This document shows, in pieces, positions 50,331 through 59,673 of a stretch of 64,000 nt of DNA. How positions within the stretch are numbered: the stretch's first letter is position 1; every line of letters begins with the position of its first letter. The notes beneath the pieces are model-generated. The model made no database searches, was not told where the DNA came from, and saw nothing but the letters and a program-made list of their open reading frames with translations. Made by a program: the position numbers and the translations under genes. The DNA lies in contig JASTVH010000009.1 of assembly GCA_042862465.1 (NCBI GenBank), forward strand, positions 62,001 to 126,000, read 5' to 3'. This stretch comes from JASTVH01 sp042862465. Lineage in GTDB: Bacteria > Pseudomonadota > Gammaproteobacteria > Pseudomonadales > Oleiphilaceae.

Positions 50331-50777
50331 TCAGGCAGCAACGATCACGACTTTGATGTTCACTTCCACGTCAGAGTGGAGCTGAGCCGTCAGTTCGTAC
50401 TCGCCGGTCGCCCGCAGCGGGCCTTCCGGCAGATTGACTTCGCTCTTCTCCAGCTCAAAACCGGCAGCGGTCGCCGCATCGGCGATATCGCGTACGCCAA
50501 TGGAACCGAACAGTTTGCCTTCTTCACCCGCCTTGGCGGCGATAGTGAAAGACTGGCCTTCCAGTGCCTCGGCGCGCTTCTGTGCTTCCGCCAATTTCTC
50601 GGCCGCTGCCTTCTCCAGCTCCGCACGACGCTCTTCAAACGCCTTGACGTTATCTTCCGTCGCCGGAACGGCCTTGCCGTAAGGCATCAGGAAATTACGA
50701 CCGTAACCGGCCTTCACTTTTACCTTGTCGCCCAGGTTGCCCAGGTTTGCGACCTTTTCGAGCAGAATAACTTCCAT
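50331..50777 (-). CDS. rplI: 50S ribosomal protein L9
   Basis: A 148-aa two-domain ribosomal protein. The N-terminal rRNA-binding domain EVILLEKVANLGNLGDKVKVK is joined by a long helix to the C-terminal domain (SIGVRDIADAATAAGFELEK). ATG 50777 has SD GAGG. It is the last gene of rpsF-rpsR-DUF2232-rplI. About 285 nt separate it from dnaB, containing a GC-rich stem (50291-50313) without a T-run. Confidence 0.96.
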   Translation of the reverse strand: MEVILLEKVANLGNLGDKVKVKAGYGRNFLMPYGKAVPATEDNVKAFEERRAELEKAAAEKLAEAQKRAEALEGQSFTIAAKAGEEGKLFGSIGVRDIADAATAAGFELEKSEVNLPEGPLRATGEYELTAQLHSDVEVNIKVVIVAA

Positions 50778-50811
50778 CTCGTTAACCTCTTTACTGTATC
50801 AACCGGTACGA

Positions 50812-51666
50812 TCACTGCGCGCTCAATCGGCGCCGAAAATCGACCCAGCTATCGATAATCGCTATTACGACCAATAACACCATCAAACTCGGCCCCAGGA
50901 TCAGCAAGGCCACGTAAAACAGGGCCAACCAGATGCCACCCGCTCCCCTGGCTGCGACCAGCCCGTGTATCAATGCCACGCCGGCAATCAACAGGGGCAG
51001 CCCCAAGACCATGGTACTGAGCGCGGCGTTGGCACCCAGTTGCGGCAGCAATACCATTGCGCCAACCAGAGCCAGGCACACTGGCCCGTCCAGCCGGAAA
51101 CCATGGAACTCCTTGCGCAGGCCGCCAGGGTTAAAAAGCTTGGCTTGCCAACCCCGCGCCAATGCCAGGCATCCTACTGCAATAGCCAGCTGCGATGCGG
51201 CCATACTCCCAACCATCATGCTGCGAACCAGAGGTTCCAGCTGATCGCCGAGACTGGCGGCAAATTCCGGATTGAGCTGACGGTAGAACTCCGTCCCCGT
51301 AGCCACGAGCTTTTGCAGCAAACCCGGTAGCAGCGTGGGAATCAGCCATCCGGCCAGCAAGGCCAGCCCGATACCGCAGACCATGGCCCATTGCCAGGCA
51401 ACGGTTCTTCTGAGTACCAGAGCCATGGCGGCCGTTTCCAGCAACACCACCAAGGAGGTGGGATCCTGGCCGACCCAGAGCCATCCAAACGCAGGCAATG
51501 CCGCCCAAAGTGCGATGTTCAGGCCGGTGGTAGCGCCCAAACGCAGGATGACCAGGCCGACAACGGCCGCGCTGATCCAAAACAGCAGCGGCAGACTCGC
51601 GGTCAGGACCGCGACCACCGCTGCCTGGACGGGGCCGCGCATGACAAATGCAGCCAATGCACGCAT
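50812..51666 (-). CDS. DUF2232-type polytopic membrane protein between rpsR and rplI
   Basis: A 284-aa membrane protein with about eight hydrophobic segments spread over its whole length (e.g. AAVVAVLTASLPLLFWISAA, IAGVALIHGLVAARG, LALFYVALLILGPSLMVLLV). I take it as YybS/DUF2232, the membrane protein found at this place in Pseudomonas (PA4933, from memory). Function unknown; DUF2232 proteins resemble ECF-transporter-like membrane subunits. ATG 51666 has SD GGAGG, 17 nt after rpsR. Confidence 0.75.
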   Translation of the reverse strand: MRALAAFVMRGPVQAAVVAVLTASLPLLFWISAAVVGLVILRLGATTGLNIALWAALPAFGWLWVGQDPTSLVVLLETAAMALVLRRTVAWQWAMVCGIGLALLAGWLIPTLLPGLLQKLVATGTEFYRQLNPEFAASLGDQLEPLVRSMMVGSMAASQLAIAVGCLALARGWQAKLFNPGGLRKEFHGFRLDGPVCLALVGAMVLLPQLGANAALSTMVLGLPLLIAGVALIHGLVAARGAGGIWLALFYVALLILGPSLMVLLVVIAIIDSWVDFRRRLSAQ

Positions 51667-51683
51667 GCCCCGCCTCCGCCGAA

Positions 51684-51914
51684 TTAACCTTCGTGGTTAT
51701 CGGTGTAAGGCAGCAGCGCCAGGTAACGAGCCCGCTTGATAGCGGTGGCCAGCTGGCGCTGGTAACGAGCACGCGTACCGGTGATACGGCTGGGTACGAT
51801 CTTGCCCGTTTCGGTGATGTAGCTCTTCAGTGTGTCCAGATCCTTGTAGTCGATCTGCTTCACACCCTCTGCCGTGAAGCGGCAGAACTTACGACGTCTG
51901 AAAAAACGTGCCAT
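51684..51914 (-). CDS. rpsR: 30S ribosomal protein S18
   Basis: A 76-aa ribosomal protein pairing with S6. It matches S18 fully: ARFFRRRKFCRFTAEGVKQI, DYKDLDTLKSYITETGKIVP and RARYLALLPYTDNH. ATG 51914 has SD GAGGAG. It is 23 nt downstream of rpsF. Confidence 0.97.
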   Translation of the reverse strand: MARFFRRRKFCRFTAEGVKQIDYKDLDTLKSYITETGKIVPSRITGTRARYQRQLATAIKRARYLALLPYTDNHEG

Positions 51915-51937
51915 CAGATAACTCCTCGGTTTGACCT

Positions 51938-52351
51938 TTACTCGGCGTCTTCAGCAGTTTCCTGCTTCTTCTCGCTGGACTCGGCGGGCTTGCGGCTCCG
52001 CTCCTCGCCCGAGGAACGACGCTCGTCACGGCTGTCTTGCGCTTTCATCGGTGACGGCTCGGTCACGGCTTCAGTCATGCGCACGACCATGTCGCGGATG
52101 ATAGCGTCGTTGAACCGGAAGTTATGGGTCAGCTCGTCTACCACTTCCTTGGAACATTCAACGTTCAGCAGGATGTAGTGAGCCTTGTGAATCTTGTTGA
52201 TCGGATAGGCCAGTTGGCGACGGCCCCAATCCTCGACACGATGCACGTTGCCACCGTCGTCTGTAACCAGACCGGTGTAACGCTCAATCATGGCGGGGAC
52301 CTGCTCGCTCTGGTCCGGATGGACCATGATCACGATTTCGTAGTGACGCAT
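51938..52351 (-). CDS. rpsF: 30S ribosomal protein S6 with long charged C-terminal tail
   Basis: A 137-aa S6. The core (MRHYEIVIMVHPDQSEQVP, RRQLAYPINKIHKAHYIL, NFRFNDAIIRDMVVRMTEAV) is standard. After about residue 100 comes a long charged tail rich in Ser, Arg, Lys and Glu ending TAEDAE. A C-terminal Glu-rich tail is the substrate of RimK, which is encoded at 12 kb, together with a RimB-type protease. Promoter elements are visible about 100-130 nt upstream. Confidence 0.96.
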   Translation of the reverse strand: MRHYEIVIMVHPDQSEQVPAMIERYTGLVTDDGGNVHRVEDWGRRQLAYPINKIHKAHYILLNVECSKEVVDELTHNFRFNDAIIRDMVVRMTEAVTEPSPMKAQDSRDERRSSGEERSRKPAESSEKKQETAEDAE

Positions 52352-52454
52352 TGTAGCTCCCTTTGGATTAAGCAGCTTCCGGGTGGGTCAGAGCCCAGCG
52401 AAAGCAAGGAGTGAATAAACGATTTCTTTTCCCCGGCTTCAGGGAAACGCGCAT

Positions 52455-52482
52455 TTTATGTCCAGAGGTAGGCGGGATGCAA
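52455..52482 (-). promoter_or_regulatory. Probable promoter of the rpsF-rpsR-rplI operon
   Basis: On the minus strand TTGCAT (52482-52477) and CATAAA (52460-52455) are 16 nt apart, giving a leader of about 100 nt before rpsF. It lies just after the end of rlmB. Confidence 0.45.
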
Positions 52483-52530
52483 GGCTGGCTCGCGCTATTT
52501 GCAGAACCAGGCCCGCCGTTGAGAGCGGTA

Positions 52531-53271
52531 TTACCCCCCCTGGCGCTGGCGAACCGCCTCGAACAGGGTTATGCCGGTGGCCACCGAAACGTTGAGGCTC
52601 TCCACGGTGCCGGCCATGGGGAGATAGACCAGCGCATCGCAATGCTCGCGGGTAAGACGACGCATGCCCTTGCCTTCCGCGCCCATCACCACTGCCAGAG
52701 GGCCGGTGAGATCGGCCTGATAGAGGCTCTGGGGCGCCTCGCCGGCGGTACCGACCAGCCAGACCCCACAATCCTGCAGGGCCCGCAGGGTTCGCGCCAG
52801 ATTGGTCACGCGCGCCAGGGGCAGCACTTCGGCCGCGCCACAGGCGACCTTGCGGGCCGCCGGTGTCAGGGCCGCCGACTTGTCCTTGGGCATGACAATC
52901 ACGTCGACTCCGGCGGCATCGGCCGTACGCATACAAGCGCCCAGGTTGTGGGGATCGGTCACACCGTCCAGCACGAGAACGAAGGCGTTGCGCCCCCGCT
53001 CCTTGACGTAATCCAGCAACTGCCCCTCATCCCAGGCAGGCAACGCCCGAACACGGGCGACTACACCCTGATGGGCACCACCGACCATTTCATCGAGCTT
53101 CTTTCGCGGCAGGCTCTCGTGACGCACACCAAAACGCTCCGCAAGCGCCAACAGTGCTTCCACCCGACGATCGGCCCGCCCTTCCTGCAGCCAGAGCCAT
53201 TCCACCTGCTCCGGCCGCTTCTCCAGCAACGCCTGAACCGCATGAATTCCGTAAATATGGTCCTGACTCAC
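52531..53271 (-). CDS. rlmB: 23S rRNA (guanosine-2251-2'-O)-methyltransferase
   Basis: A 246-aa SPOUT methyltransferase acting on G2251 of 23S rRNA. The N-terminal YGIHAVQALLEKRPEQVEW is the substrate-binding domain. The trefoil-knot motifs VLDGVTDPHNLGACMRTADA, VVMGAEGKGMRRL and LPMAGTVESLNVSVATGI are all present. The start is GTG 53271, overlapping the rnr stop by 4 nt (GTGA). The rnr-rlmB order is conserved in gammaproteobacteria. Confidence 0.95.
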   Translation of the reverse strand: MSQDHIYGIHAVQALLEKRPEQVEWLWLQEGRADRRVEALLALAERFGVRHESLPRKKLDEMVGGAHQGVVARVRALPAWDEGQLLDYVKERGRNAFVLVLDGVTDPHNLGACMRTADAAGVDVIVMPKDKSAALTPAARKVACGAAEVLPLARVTNLARTLRALQDCGVWLVGTAGEAPQSLYQADLTGPLAVVMGAEGKGMRRLTREHCDALVYLPMAGTVESLNVSVATGITLFEAVRQRQGG

Positions 53272-55691
53272 CGACTTCTCCGCTTGGCCGTTTGACCGCC
53301 TGAAGTCTTGGCAGCCCCTTTCTTGGCCGCCGGCTTGCGGGAGGATGATTTCTTGCCGCCGGTTTTCTTGGCAGCACCGCCCTGCTTGTCCGCGGGCTTC
53401 TTGCGGCCACGCCCTTTGCCGGCGGGGGCCCGACGGGCGTCGCCTTTCCAGGGTCTCTGGGGGTCGCCAACCAGTTCAAGATCGATTTTGCGGTCCTCAA
53501 GATCGACTCGGGCAACCTGCACCCGCATTTCATCCCCGAGACGGAATACCAGACCGGTGCGCTCCCCGACCAGTCGATGCTTGACCGGATCAAAATGATA
53601 AAAATCGCCATGCAACGCCGAGACATGCACCAGACCCTCGGTGTAGACCCCCTGCAACTCGACGAAACAGCCAAACGCGGTAACGGCCGAAATGACCCCA
53701 TCAAACTCCTCGCCCACATGCTGCTGCAGGTATTCACACTTCAGCCAGGACATGACGTCACGGGTAGCCTCATCGGCCCGCCGCTCGGTCATGGAGCAAT
53801 GCTCCCCGAGCTGCTCCATGCGCTCATAGGAATAAGGATATTTAGCCAGTTGCGGATCAGGATTGGGCGCAGCCTCAACGGACTTGTCCCGACGCTTGCT
53901 GTGAATAACAGACTTGATCCCGCGATGCACGATCAGATCGGGATAACGCCGGATGGGCGAGGTAAAGTGCGCGTAACTGGCAAAGCCCAGCCCGAAATGC
54001 CCCTTCTGCTTGGGGCTGTAAACGGCCTGAGTGAGGGTGCGCAGCATGACGGTCTGGATGATGTGAAAATCCGGGCGCCCTTTGGCCTGTTCCAAAAGCC
54101 TCTGAAAATCTTTTGGCTCGGGCTCCTCGCTCCCCGGCAACTGCAGGCCCAGCTCGCCGAGGAACAGCCGCAGGTTCTCCAGCTTATCCTCGGCCGGCCC
54201 GTCGTGCACCCGATACAGCGTGGGCAATTTATGTTTCTTGAGGAAGCGCGCCGTGGCGACGTTGGCGCACAACATGCACTCCTCTATCAGCTTGTGGGCG
54301 TCGTTGCGCTCGACCGGCACGATTTCCTCGATCTTGCGATCCGGAGAGAAAACCACTTTGGTTTCGGTCGTCTCGAAGTCAATCGCACCGCGGGCCTCGC
54401 GCGCCTTACGCAGCACCTTGTAGAGGTCGTACAGGGCATCCACGTTGGGCAGGACGTCACGATATTCCTCCCGCAAACCGGCCCCCACCTCCGAGTCCGG
54501 CGCCTGGAGCATGTGACCCACCTTGGTATAAGTGAGCCGGGCCTTGGAGTACATGACCCCCTCATAGAAACGGTAGCTCTTCAGTTCACCTTTCGATGAC
54601 AGCCGCATGTCGGCTACCATGCACAGCCGATCGACTTTTGGGTTCAGCGAGCAAAGGCCATTGGACAGTTTCTCGGGCAGCATGGGCACCACATGGTCCG
54701 GGAAGTAGACCGAATTGCCCCGGTTGAGCCCCTCCACATCCAGGGGAGTTTCCGGGCGCACGTAGTGAGCCACGTCGGCAATCGCGACAATCAACCGGAA
54801 ACCGCCCCAGCGGCGGCGCTCACAGTAAACGGCGTCATCAAAGTCGCGCGCGTCCTCGCCGTCAATGGTTACCAGCGGCAGGTCTCGCAGATCCACCCGC
54901 CCCTTTTTGTCAGATTCCTTGACCTCTTCGGGGATGGCTTTGGCCTGCTCCTCGACAGCCGGTGGCCAGAAGTGAGGGATGTCGTGGGCACGAATGGCCA
55001 CGTCGATTTCCATTCCCGGGGCCATATGATCACCGAGCACCTCGACCACCTTCCCGGTGGCCTTGGTCCGCAGGGAAGGCTGACGCAACAGCTCAACCGT
55101 AACGTACTGGCCATGGCCGGCACCCCCGCAGTCGTCCTCTGCCACCAACACTTCCTGATTGATGCGGGGATTTTCCGGAATCACCATGGACACGCCTCCA
55201 TCCCGGAACAGGCGTCCGACCATCTGGGTCGAGGCCCGGTCGATCACCTCGACGATGACCCCTTCACGGCGCCCCCGGGAATCCACGCTATCCTCACGCG
55301 CGAGCACGCGATCACCATGGAAGACCTGACGCATTTGGCGAGCACTCAAGAACAGGTCGGAACCCCCTTCGTCGGGGATCACAAACCCGAAGCCGTCACG
55401 GTGCCCCTGCACTCGGCCGCGAATCAGATCCACTTCGGAAACCGGCAAGTAGCCCCCTCGCCGATTGCAGATGAGCTGGCCGTCCCGGCACATGGCGATC
55501 AGCCGACGGCGCAATGCTTCAATATCATCCGGATTCTTGAGCCCCAGCAGCTCACACAGAGCCTCATGGGTGACAGGAGCACCGTGCTGCTTCAAATAAT
55601 CCAGAATGTATTCACGACTGTAGATCGGCTTGTCGTAGTTTTGAGCTTCCCGATCAGCGTGCGGGTCTTTGCGTACCTTTCGCTTCGCCAT
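53268..55691 (-). CDS. rnr: Ribonuclease R
   Basis: An 807-aa processive 3'-5' exoribonuclease. It has an N-terminal HTH/cold-shock part (YSREYILDYLKQHGAPVTHEA), two CSDs, the RNB catalytic domain (DLPLVTIDGEDARDFDDAVY with the Asp cluster; RYPDLIVHRGIKSVIH), an S1 domain (EFDGVISAVTAFGCFVELQG) and a Lys/Arg/Ala-rich basic tail of about 55 residues. I prefer ATG 55691 (SD AAGGA; MAKRKVRKDP) to the ATG 14 codons upstream. A TATACT -10 with weak -35 at 55837-55867 likely drives it. Confidence 0.95.
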   Translation of the reverse strand: MAKRKVRKDPHADREAQNYDKPIYSREYILDYLKQHGAPVTHEALCELLGLKNPDDIEALRRRLIAMCRDGQLICNRRGGYLPVSEVDLIRGRVQGHRDGFGFVIPDEGGSDLFLSARQMRQVFHGDRVLAREDSVDSRGRREGVIVEVIDRASTQMVGRLFRDGGVSMVIPENPRINQEVLVAEDDCGGAGHGQYVTVELLRQPSLRTKATGKVVEVLGDHMAPGMEIDVAIRAHDIPHFWPPAVEEQAKAIPEEVKESDKKGRVDLRDLPLVTIDGEDARDFDDAVYCERRRWGGFRLIVAIADVAHYVRPETPLDVEGLNRGNSVYFPDHVVPMLPEKLSNGLCSLNPKVDRLCMVADMRLSSKGELKSYRFYEGVMYSKARLTYTKVGHMLQAPDSEVGAGLREEYRDVLPNVDALYDLYKVLRKAREARGAIDFETTETKVVFSPDRKIEEIVPVERNDAHKLIEECMLCANVATARFLKKHKLPTLYRVHDGPAEDKLENLRLFLGELGLQLPGSEEPEPKDFQRLLEQAKGRPDFHIIQTVMLRTLTQAVYSPKQKGHFGLGFASYAHFTSPIRRYPDLIVHRGIKSVIHSKRRDKSVEAAPNPDPQLAKYPYSYERMEQLGEHCSMTERRADEATRDVMSWLKCEYLQQHVGEEFDGVISAVTAFGCFVELQGVYTEGLVHVSALHGDFYHFDPVKHRLVGERTGLVFRLGDEMRVQVARVDLEDRKIDLELVGDPQRPWKGDARRAPAGKGRGRKKPADKQGGAAKKTGGKKSSSRKPAAKKGAAKTSGGQTAKRRSR

Positions 55692-55836
55692 GCAGATATC
55701 CTTGGCCGAAAATGGATTCGCCCGCCGCGCCATTGCGCCCAGGCGTCAATAAAAAATTTGTCTCACAGAGCATGTGAACGCCAATCGGCAATTTCAAGAG
55801 CAACGGGGTGCAGTTTTGCAACGCTCCAAACGGCGC

Positions 55837-55867
55837 AGTATAGCGCCAGAGCGCGCCAACTCACCAA
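55837..55867 (-). promoter_or_regulatory. Probable promoter of rnr
   Basis: Minus strand: TTGGTG (55867-55862) and TATACT (55842-55837), spaced 19 nt, back to back with the tRNA-Leu promoter. Confidence 0.45.
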
Positions 55868-55902
55868 TTTGCACTACTGCTGAAAATAAACAAAAAAAGT
55901 AT

Positions 55903-55931
55903 TTGACACCCCCGCAAACTGTCAGTAAAGT
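55903..55931 (+). promoter_or_regulatory. Strong sigma70 promoter of tRNA-Leu
   Basis: TTGACA (55903-55908) and TAAAGT (55926-55931) separated by exactly 17 nt, followed by a GC-rich discriminator (ACGCGCC), typical of stable-RNA promoters under stringent control. Confidence 0.82.
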
Positions 55932-55990
55932 ACGCGCCACAGTTGAGGCACGGACCTCACTGCTTTGAAAATCAGGTGTTTTCACCTCGT

Positions 55991-56077
55991 GCCGAGGTGG
56001 CGGAATTGGTAGACGCGCTAGCTTCAGGTGCTAGTGTCCTTACGGACGTGGAGGTTCAAGTCCTCTCCTCGGCACCA
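55991..56077 (+). tRNA. tRNA-Leu (anticodon CAG)
   Basis: An 87-nt class II tRNA with a long variable arm and encoded CCA. The acceptor GCCGAGG pairs with CCTCGGC, the anticodon loop TTCAGGT (anticodon CAG) is closed by CTAGC/GCTAG, and the T arm is GAGGTTCAAGTCCTC. Same place relative to rnr as in Pseudomonas. Confidence 0.96.
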
Positions 56078-56377
56078 TTTATCCCTCCCTTGTTTTTCCT
56101 GAAGCTGTTTCAGCTCCATTAGTTCACCCCTAAGAATTTAGCACGCCCCACCAAACAAGAGACTGCACACTGGCATCGCTGGCCGCATGGAAATGCAGCA
56201 AGAGCGAGCGGCGCGCAAGAGCCGGACGGTCAAGGCACAAAACAGAATTGCAACACACACCCACAGCTGGGAACGCCAAAAATAGCTTCGAGCCAAGGGA
56301 TGCAGGCAGCCTGGTTCGGTTCAACCCCGAAACAAGGTGAACCGACCAGACACGGGGAAAGGACTTTACTGCTTCTA
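56078..56377. other. 300-nt gap after tRNA-Leu, no gene seen
   Basis: More AT-rich than the flanks. No strong terminator hairpin, no repeat of the tRNA 3' end and no credible reading frame. Short open frames on both strands lack SDs. Confidence 0.5.
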
Positions 56378-58381
56378 CTATTGATTATCGCGCAGATAAT
56401 CAGCCAAGCGTTTGTAACTATAATCTGCAACAGCAAAATACGAAGAGAAACTACCCGGCAAACTCGAGCAATCAAACGCGCCATTGGGGCTTTCAGCCAG
56501 GCTCTTTTGCTTCAGCAGCATTCTCTGGTCAGGATCAAGCGCGTTCTCATCCTTTGAGTCATCGAAGTAATCAAAGACCCAGGCTACCCTGGCAACGGGG
56601 TCTGTTCCGCTACTGTATACATCAAAAACCTGGTCAAAAATGCTCTTGACCAACCGCGGCTCGCTGTTCCGGGTGGTAAAAACGTTAACGGCCGTTGAAT
56701 CCGGTGTCCCGTCATCAGCACCATCGTAGAGCTCAACGGTTTGGTTTTGATCCGGCAATCGTCGATCGTCACTGCCAACTGATGTACTGGGAGGCGTGCA
56801 AGATTGCAATGGATTAAGAACCCTTGTTTTTACCAGTTCACCGCTCTCTAGCAGTTCAGTTGTTTTGACCCGATCAGTCGTGCCGTCATACATGACAGTC
56901 AGGCTTTGCGGCGAGACTTGCACCCCCGGTTGCGGCGTCTTACTGATAGTGGCAACGCGACCCTGACCATCCAGTGCCCAACTGAAGACTACGTCCGGCT
57001 CGCCATCCAAAACGCCTTGCCCCGAGGCATCCACTCCCATTTCGGCAGAATCCAGCCTGATTTCCTTGGCCGCCCAATCGAACGTATAACGCTGCTCGAA
57101 AGTTGGCGAAGTCGCATCAGGATCCACCATATCAGCCGTCGATTTCTCCAAGTGAAGGCCTGGGAACGTCTGCACATCCATATCACCCACTGCACCGCCG
57201 GCTGCTATCAGAGGAATCAGCTCTTCAAGCTGAATGCTGGTTAGCCCATCGACGTCAACCTGAGTGATTTGCCCGGCAGGATTGTAGCGATAATTAATAA
57301 CCGCGGACATTTTCTCATCCGCCTTGACCCCATCCAGCGAACTGCCCTCGACTTCTTTAATCGTTTCATCCTGATCGTTTGTAACTACGGGGTTCATGTA
57401 GAACGTTTCGGTCAGCAGAACCATTGGATTACGTTCATCAACCTCCGTTCGCTCCACTTCGACCTGATCAACTGTAAAGTTCTCGAGACCTTCGTCCGCG
57501 ACCAGTTGATCCACCTGCTGAATGATATTGGCCATTTTCGAAAAATAGACCTCGCTAATCATTCGCAAGCCATCATCGTCCAAGAGATTAAGTTCCTCGT
57601 CCCCTTCTTCCAGCGTGCCATCAAATTGAGCAAGCTGAGCGTTGACGTCATCACTGATCTGGCTTTGAAAGAGCGCCACAAGCGACTCTCCATAGGCCTG
57701 CATGACTGGCTGACTCGACTTGATGTAATCGGTCATGAGGTTGGCACCGGTAAAGCCATCCCCCAAGCCTTGACGGACACTGAGCGCCGAATCGCTAACC
57801 TGCCCGGAAACAAAGTCCGCTAAAGTCTGGTTCTTTTCCAACTCTGCATCTGCAAATTCCCTGCGGCGCTGAAGCTCCACCAATGTTGTAAACGGTGACA
57901 TGACAGAAATGCCGGGCGGGGCCATCATAAAAAAGCCGCGCTCCACGTTGGATTCGGCACTTTCATCATAGGTTCTTCCCGGAATGGCCAGCAGCATCAA
58001 AGGATAGTTTGATGGCTCAAGGTCCGTTCCAGCCAACGGATCCCGGTTCAAGGCACTCACATCAAGAACGAACTGACCGCCCTCGGAAGTCATGGCATGA
58101 GGCTCGGGGAACTGACGCTCTACCCGGGTCTGACCATCCTCATCCAGCACTTCCAGGGTAAAGGTATCCCACTGACCGTTTTCGTTCATGTCCAGCCATA
58201 CCACGGCGTCCTGAAGGTAGCCATCCAGCGCCCGCCCCCGATACTCACCGGGTGCCTGGTTTTTCACGCCATCAGTGATGTGGCTTTCGGCCTTTGGAAA
58301 TTGGGTGGACTTGCTTTCGCTGCATGCGGTGAGCAGCGCCATGGAACCAAGCAGGGAAAAGAATGCGAGCGTCCGGATCAT
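56378..58381 (-). CDS. Large lipoprotein of unknown function
   Basis: A 667-aa predicted lipoprotein. The signal peptide MIRTLAFFSLLGSMALLTAC ends in lipobox L-T-A-C (Cys20). After it comes YRGRALDGYLQDAVVWLDMN and ENGQWDTF, a pattern I associate with extracellular beta modules that carry acidic loops. The rest is long, acidic and beta-rich, with no recognised domain. Base composition is visibly more AT-rich than neighbouring genes. It stands alone between tRNA-Leu and the acyl-CoA dehydrogenase; SD GAGG precedes ATG 58381. Confidence 0.8.
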   Translation of the reverse strand: MIRTLAFFSLLGSMALLTACSESKSTQFPKAESHITDGVKNQAPGEYRGRALDGYLQDAVVWLDMNENGQWDTFTLEVLDEDGQTRVERQFPEPHAMTSEGGQFVLDVSALNRDPLAGTDLEPSNYPLMLLAIPGRTYDESAESNVERGFFMMAPPGISVMSPFTTLVELQRRREFADAELEKNQTLADFVSGQVSDSALSVRQGLGDGFTGANLMTDYIKSSQPVMQAYGESLVALFQSQISDDVNAQLAQFDGTLEEGDEELNLLDDDGLRMISEVYFSKMANIIQQVDQLVADEGLENFTVDQVEVERTEVDERNPMVLLTETFYMNPVVTNDQDETIKEVEGSSLDGVKADEKMSAVINYRYNPAGQITQVDVDGLTSIQLEELIPLIAAGGAVGDMDVQTFPGLHLEKSTADMVDPDATSPTFEQRYTFDWAAKEIRLDSAEMGVDASGQGVLDGEPDVVFSWALDGQGRVATISKTPQPGVQVSPQSLTVMYDGTTDRVKTTELLESGELVKTRVLNPLQSCTPPSTSVGSDDRRLPDQNQTVELYDGADDGTPDSTAVNVFTTRNSEPRLVKSIFDQVFDVYSSGTDPVARVAWVFDYFDDSKDENALDPDQRMLLKQKSLAESPNGAFDCSSLPGSFSSYFAVADYSYKRLADYLRDNQ

Positions 58382-58533
58382 CGTGCCTCAACCAGTGTCC
58401 GTTTGAATGATGCGCCTTGACTCTAAACCAAGGTGGCATCGGTTACCTTGACCGGCTTGGCATTTGTAAAAATAGGTAACTGGTGGACGTCGGACAAAGA
58501 TTGTCGCGACGTCCTGTGGCCCGGGTAAAAGGA

Positions 58534-59673
58534 TTACAGGGCGCGGGCGACGATCTCTTTCATGATCTCGTTGGTACCGGCATAGATGCGCTGGACACGG
58601 GAATCGGCCCAGGCGCGGGCGATGGGGTACTCCCACATATAGCCATAGCCGCCGTGGAGTTGGACGCATTCGTCCATGACCCGGCACTGGAGATCCGTGG
58701 TCCACTGCTTGAGCATGGCGGCGGTCGGCACATCCAGCTTCTTCTCCAGATGCAGCTCCAGACAGCGATCGGTGAAGGCCCGGCCGGCGGTGATATCCGC
58801 CTTCATCTCGGCCATCTTGAAGCGGGTATTCTGGAAACCAAGGATGGGCTTGCCGAAGGCCTTGCGCTCTTTAACGTAGTCCAGCGTCCACTGGAAAGCC
58901 GCCTCGCACGCGGCCATTGCCGTCAGGCCCACGAGAAGCCGCTCCTGAGGCAGCTCCTGCATCAGCTGGAAAAAGCCCTGCCCCTCGCTGCCGCCCAGCA
59001 GGTTTGCGGCCGGGACCTTGACGTCCTGGAAGAACAGCTCGGAGGTGTCCTGGGCCTTCATGCCAACCTTGTTGAGGTTCTGCCCTTTTTCAAAACCTTC
59101 CCAGGCCGATTCCACCAGGAACAGGCTGGTGCCCTTGGCGCCTTCCTTGGGATCGGTCTTGGCCACCACGATCACCAGGTCACACAACTGGCCATTGGTG
59201 ATGAAGGTCTTGGACCCGTTCAGCACGTAATGATCGCCGTCACGGATGGCCGTCGTCTTGACGCCCTGCAGGTCGGAGCCGGCGCCGGGCTCGGTCATGG
59301 CGATGGCCCCGATCATCTCGCCACTGATCAGCTTCGGCAGGTAGCGCTGTTTCTGCTCTTCACTGCCATAGTGCAGAATGTAGGGGGCTACGATGTCCGA
59401 ATGCAGCGAGTACCCCAGCCCCGACAGGCCGAGACGGCTGACTTCTTCCATTACCACGGTACTGAAACGGAAATCGGCCCCGGTGCCGCCGTAGCTCTCG
59501 GGCATGGTCGGACACAGGTAACCCAGTTCCCCGGCCTTGCGCCAGATTTCGCGGCTGACCTGCCCGTCCTTTTCCCACTGGTCATGATGGGGCACTGCCT
59601 CCTGCTCCAGGAATTTGCGAACGGAATCCCGGAACCCTTCCAGGTCAGCGTCAAACAACGGTCTCGGCAACAT
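58534..59673 (-). CDS. Acyl-CoA dehydrogenase
   Basis: A 379-aa FAD flavoprotein of the acyl-CoA dehydrogenase family, catalysing the first oxidation of fatty acyl- or branched-chain acyl-CoA. It shows IGAIAMTEPGAGSDLQGVKT, QLHGGYGYMWEYPIARAWAD and RIYAGTNEIMKEIVAR, whose Glu is the usual catalytic base. Chain-length preference cannot be read from sequence. Strong SD GGAGG 5 nt before ATG 59673. It has no beta-oxidation neighbours here. Confidence 0.92.
   Translation of the reverse strand: MLPRPLFDADLEGFRDSVRKFLEQEAVPHHDQWEKDGQVSREIWRKAGELGYLCPTMPESYGGTGADFRFSTVVMEEVSRLGLSGLGYSLHSDIVAPYILHYGSEEQKQRYLPKLISGEMIGAIAMTEPGAGSDLQGVKTTAIRDGDHYVLNGSKTFITNGQLCDLVIVVAKTDPKEGAKGTSLFLVESAWEGFEKGQNLNKVGMKAQDTSELFFQDVKVPAANLLGGSEGQGFFQLMQELPQERLLVGLTAMAACEAAFQWTLDYVKERKAFGKPILGFQNTRFKMAEMKADITAGRAFTDRCLELHLEKKLDVPTAAMLKQWTTDLQCRVMDECVQLHGGYGYMWEYPIARAWADSRVQRIYAGTNEIMKEIVARAL

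Noticed and set aside
56130..56324. 64-codon minus-strand frame after tRNA-Leu
   Set aside because: No SD, no conservation signal and poor hydrophobicity or charge pattern for a small protein.
55991..58381. Genomic island inserted at tRNA-Leu
   Set aside because: No integrase and no second copy of the tRNA-Leu 3' end was found within the window.
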